64,000 bases of DNA from Sphingobacterium sp. ML3W. Its GTDB lineage: Bacteria; Bacteroidota; Bacteroidia; Sphingobacteriales; Sphingobacteriaceae. Positions 62,243 to 64,000 of this stretch are shown in pieces (within the stretch, counting starts at the first letter, position 1; each line of letters opens with the position of its first letter). The position numbers and the translations under genes are program-made. The stretch covers positions 2,604,001 through 2,668,000 of the forward strand of contig NZ_CP009278.1 of NCBI RefSeq assembly GCF_000747525.1, given 5' to 3'. The notes below the pieces were generated by a model, which was given only the letters and a program-made list of their open reading frames with translations, had not been told where the DNA came from and made no database searches.

Positions 62243-64000
62243 TTATTTCTTTTCGTCTAGATACTGTAACAGATTTTTAGCATTTTTTACTTTTTGATTC
62301 AACAATCCCAAAGCGATTACTTCTGACATTTCGGTTACATAATGGAATTTCATGTCTGTTATATAGCTTTCTTTGATTTCTTCAATATCCTTTTGATTGG
62401 ATTTACATAAGATAATCTCTTTAATGTTTGCACGTTTTGCAGCTAATATTTTTTCTTTGATACCACCAACAGGTAGAACTTTGCCACGTAAGGTAATCTC
62501 GCCTGTCATCGCTAGGTTTTCTTTCACTTTACGCTGTGTGAACAAAGATGTAAGTGCTGTCAACATCGTAACCCCTGCAGAAGGACCATCTTTTGGTGTA
62601 GCGCCTGCTGGGACGTGGATATGTACATCCCAATGATCGAATACACGGTAATCAATATTGAATTCTTCTGAATGTGAACGTAAATAGGCCATAGCGATTG
62701 AAGCCGATTCTTTCATAACATCGCCGAGATTACCTGTCAAACTCATTTTTCCTTTTCCAGGACTTAAGCTTGATTCAATAAATAAAATATCACCACCTAC
62801 AGAAGTCCAAGCTAAGCCTGTAACGACTCCTGCTACTTCGTTGTTTTCATAACTATCTTTATCGAAAATAGGAGCACCCAATATCTCTACTATATCTTTA
62901 TCGTTGACATTGACATTATATTCTTTCTCCATCACGATACGGGTAGCGATTCCACGAACTGTAGAGCCTATTTTTTTCTCTAGACCGCGGACACCTGACT
63001 CGCGTGTATATTCTTCAATTATTTTTTCAATTATTTTAGCTTTCAAAGAAACATCCTTTGCCGTCAATCCATGGGCTTCACGCTGTTTTGGAAGTAAATG
63101 TTTCTTCGCGATTTCAATCTTCTCTTCAATGGTATAACCATTGACTTCGATGATTTCCATACGATCTAACAACGCAGGCTGGATGTTGTTCAATGAGTTG
63201 GCTGTAGCGATGAACATGACTTTTGATAAATCGAATTCCATCTCAACATAATGATCATAGAAAGTGGTATTTTGCTCTGGATCTAGAACTTCTAATAGTG
63301 CCGATGATGGGTCACCTTTGAAATCTGCACTCATCTTATCGATTTCATCCAATACAAAAACTGGGTTTGATGCGCCTGCTTTTTTTAACGATTGGATGAT
63401 ACGCCCTGGCATTGCACCAATATAAGTCTTACGGTGTCCTCGTATCTCTGCTTCATCGCGAACTCCTCCAAGAGCCATTCTCGTATATTTACGTCCTAAA
63501 GCTTTTGCAATAGACTTACCCAGCGATGTTTTACCAACCCCCGGAGGGCCTACCAAGCACAGAATAGGTGCTTTCATATTGTTTTTCAATTTCAGAACAG
63601 CCAAATATTCAATGATACGTTGTTTGACCTTATCTAGCCCGTAATGATCTTTATCCAAAACTTTCTGTGCTCTGTTAAGGTCAAAATTATCTTTCGTGAA
63701 TTCATTCCAAGGCAAGTCAAGTAGCAATTCCAAGTAGTTAATCTGTACAGAATAATCTGCAGCTGCCGGATTGATACGTGCCAGTTTTTCAATTTCTTTA
63801 TCGAAATGCTTAGCTATAACTTCATTCCATTTTTTCTTGGATGCTCTTTTTCGAAGCTCGATTATCTCCAAATCAGGAGTATTGCCACCCAATTCTTCTT
63901 GAATTGTCTTCAATTGTTGGTTCAAGAAATAATCACGCTGCTGTTTATCTAAGTCTACTCTAACTTTATTCTGAATCTGATTCTTTAATTCTAAAATTTG
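62243..64000 (-). CDS. lon: ATP-dependent Lon protease (N-terminus outside window)
   Basis: At least 585 residues are visible. The frame continues past position 63925 to the window edge (residues [20 protein letters not shown] just inside it), so the true start lies beyond. An AAA+ domain with Walker A GPPGVGKT and Walker [10 protein letters not shown] is followed by the protease domain with catalytic Ser in PKDGPSAG and Lys in GGIKEKIL. It degrades misfolded and regulatory proteins in the cytoplasm. Confidence 0.97.
   Translation of the reverse strand, partial: QILELKNQIQNKVRVDLDKQQRDYFLNQQLKTIQEELGGNTPDLEIIELRKRASKKKWNEVIAKHFDKEIEKLARINPAAADYSVQINYLELLLDLPWNEFTKDNFDLNRAQKVLDKDHYGLDKVKQRIIEYLAVLKLKNNMKAPILCLVGPPGVGKTSLGKSIAKALGRKYTRMALGGVRDEAEIRGHRKTYIGAMPGRIIQSLKKAGASNPVFVLDEIDKMSADFKGDPSSALLEVLDPEQNTTFYDHYVEMEFDLSKVMFIATANSLNNIQPALLDRMEIIEVNGYTIEEKIEIAKKHLLPKQREAHGLTAKDVSLKAKIIEKIIEEYTRESGVRGLEKKIGSTVRGIATRIVMEKEYNVNVNDKDIVEILGAPIFDKDSYENNEVAGVVTGLAWTSVGGDILFIESSLSPGKGKMSLTGNLGDVMKESASIAMAYLRSHSEEFNIDYRVFDHWDVHIHVPAGATPKDGPSAGVTMLTALTSLFTQRKVKENLAMTGEITLRGKVLPVGGIKEKILAAKRANIKEIILCKSNQKDIEEIKESYITDMKFHYVTEMSEVIALGLLNQKVKNAKNLLQYLDEKK

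Noticed and set aside
62243..63925. Lon starting at 63925
   Set aside because: The codon there is TTG inside a typical Lon sequence, and the frame with Lon-like residues continues to the window edge.
1..64000. CRISPR arrays or tRNA genes
   Set aside because: No spaced identical repeats of 25-40 bp and no cloverleaf-like sequence with CCA-type end noticed by eye.

Overview
The window looks like part of a Bacteroidota chromosome, most likely Sphingobacteriaceae (Sphingobacterium/Pedobacter type). The evidence is four SusC/SusD outer-membrane uptake pairs, many lipoproteins, AT-rich DNA, start codons without Shine-Dalgarno sequences, and promoters matching the Bacteroidota TTG-N19/20-TAnnTTTG consensus (for example 20505-20534, 39315-39345, 52276-52306). 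No tRNA, rRNA or CRISPR array was seen. The placement is inferred from gene families and promoter style, not from a marker gene.

Layout. 1-2.2 kb: the end of an unknown gene, a frameshifted remnant, and a minus-strand set of two HTH-like proteins and a hypothetical protein behind a repeat-rich operator region. 2.6-10.1 kb: an operon with two thioredoxin-fold proteins (one lacking CXXC) and a SusC/SusD pair. 10.2-13.6 kb (minus): a DUF6520-like exported peptide, a MauE-like redox membrane protein, a small protein ending in Cys-Cys, an unknown protein and an AraC regulator. Direct repeats spaced by two helical turns lie in both promoters. 13.9-15.0 kb (plus): a 47-codon ORF, a terminator-like element and an LpxL/HtrB-like acyltransferase. 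15.0-16.4 kb: an IS4-family element abutting a truncated lipoprotein gene.

17-21.8 kb: an exported MBL-fold/rhodanese protein, two lipoproteins, an unknown protein, then a Thr/Ile/Val-rich leader peptide with an attenuator-like hairpin, an rtcB gene with a large internal deletion, and intact prfH. 22-37 kb: a carbohydrate-utilisation region with SusC/SusD/lipoprotein, a very large SGNH/beta-propeller/HEAT/cytochrome c protein and, on the minus strand, a 2-hydroxyacid dehydrogenase, VOC protein, enolase-superfamily dehydratase, sugar isomerase and ThuA protein. An 18-bp element is shared by two minus-strand upstream regions. 37-52 kb: a Bcr/CflA-type efflux pump, a possible metal-uptake SusCD operon (Cys/His-rich small protein plus a lipoprotein with a His cluster and a CxCC motif), housekeeping truA, OsmC, SatD/DUF3307-like proteins, and a PAS-LuxR regulator.

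53-61.4 kb: a sulfatase operon (SusC, SusD and two Cys-type sulfatases) behind a ~285-nt leader. The leader carries a 32-codon ORF with two Cys codons, a terminator hairpin and a duplicated 17-bp element, suggesting sulfur or cysteine control. The window ends inside lon, whose N-terminus lies beyond the right edge.

The most unusual elements are the Cys-codon leader before the sulfatase operon, the Thr/Ile leader before the rtcB remnant with intact prfH, the AraC/MauE/DUF6520 and peptide/acyltransferase neighbourhood, and the Cys/His-rich SusCD operon.
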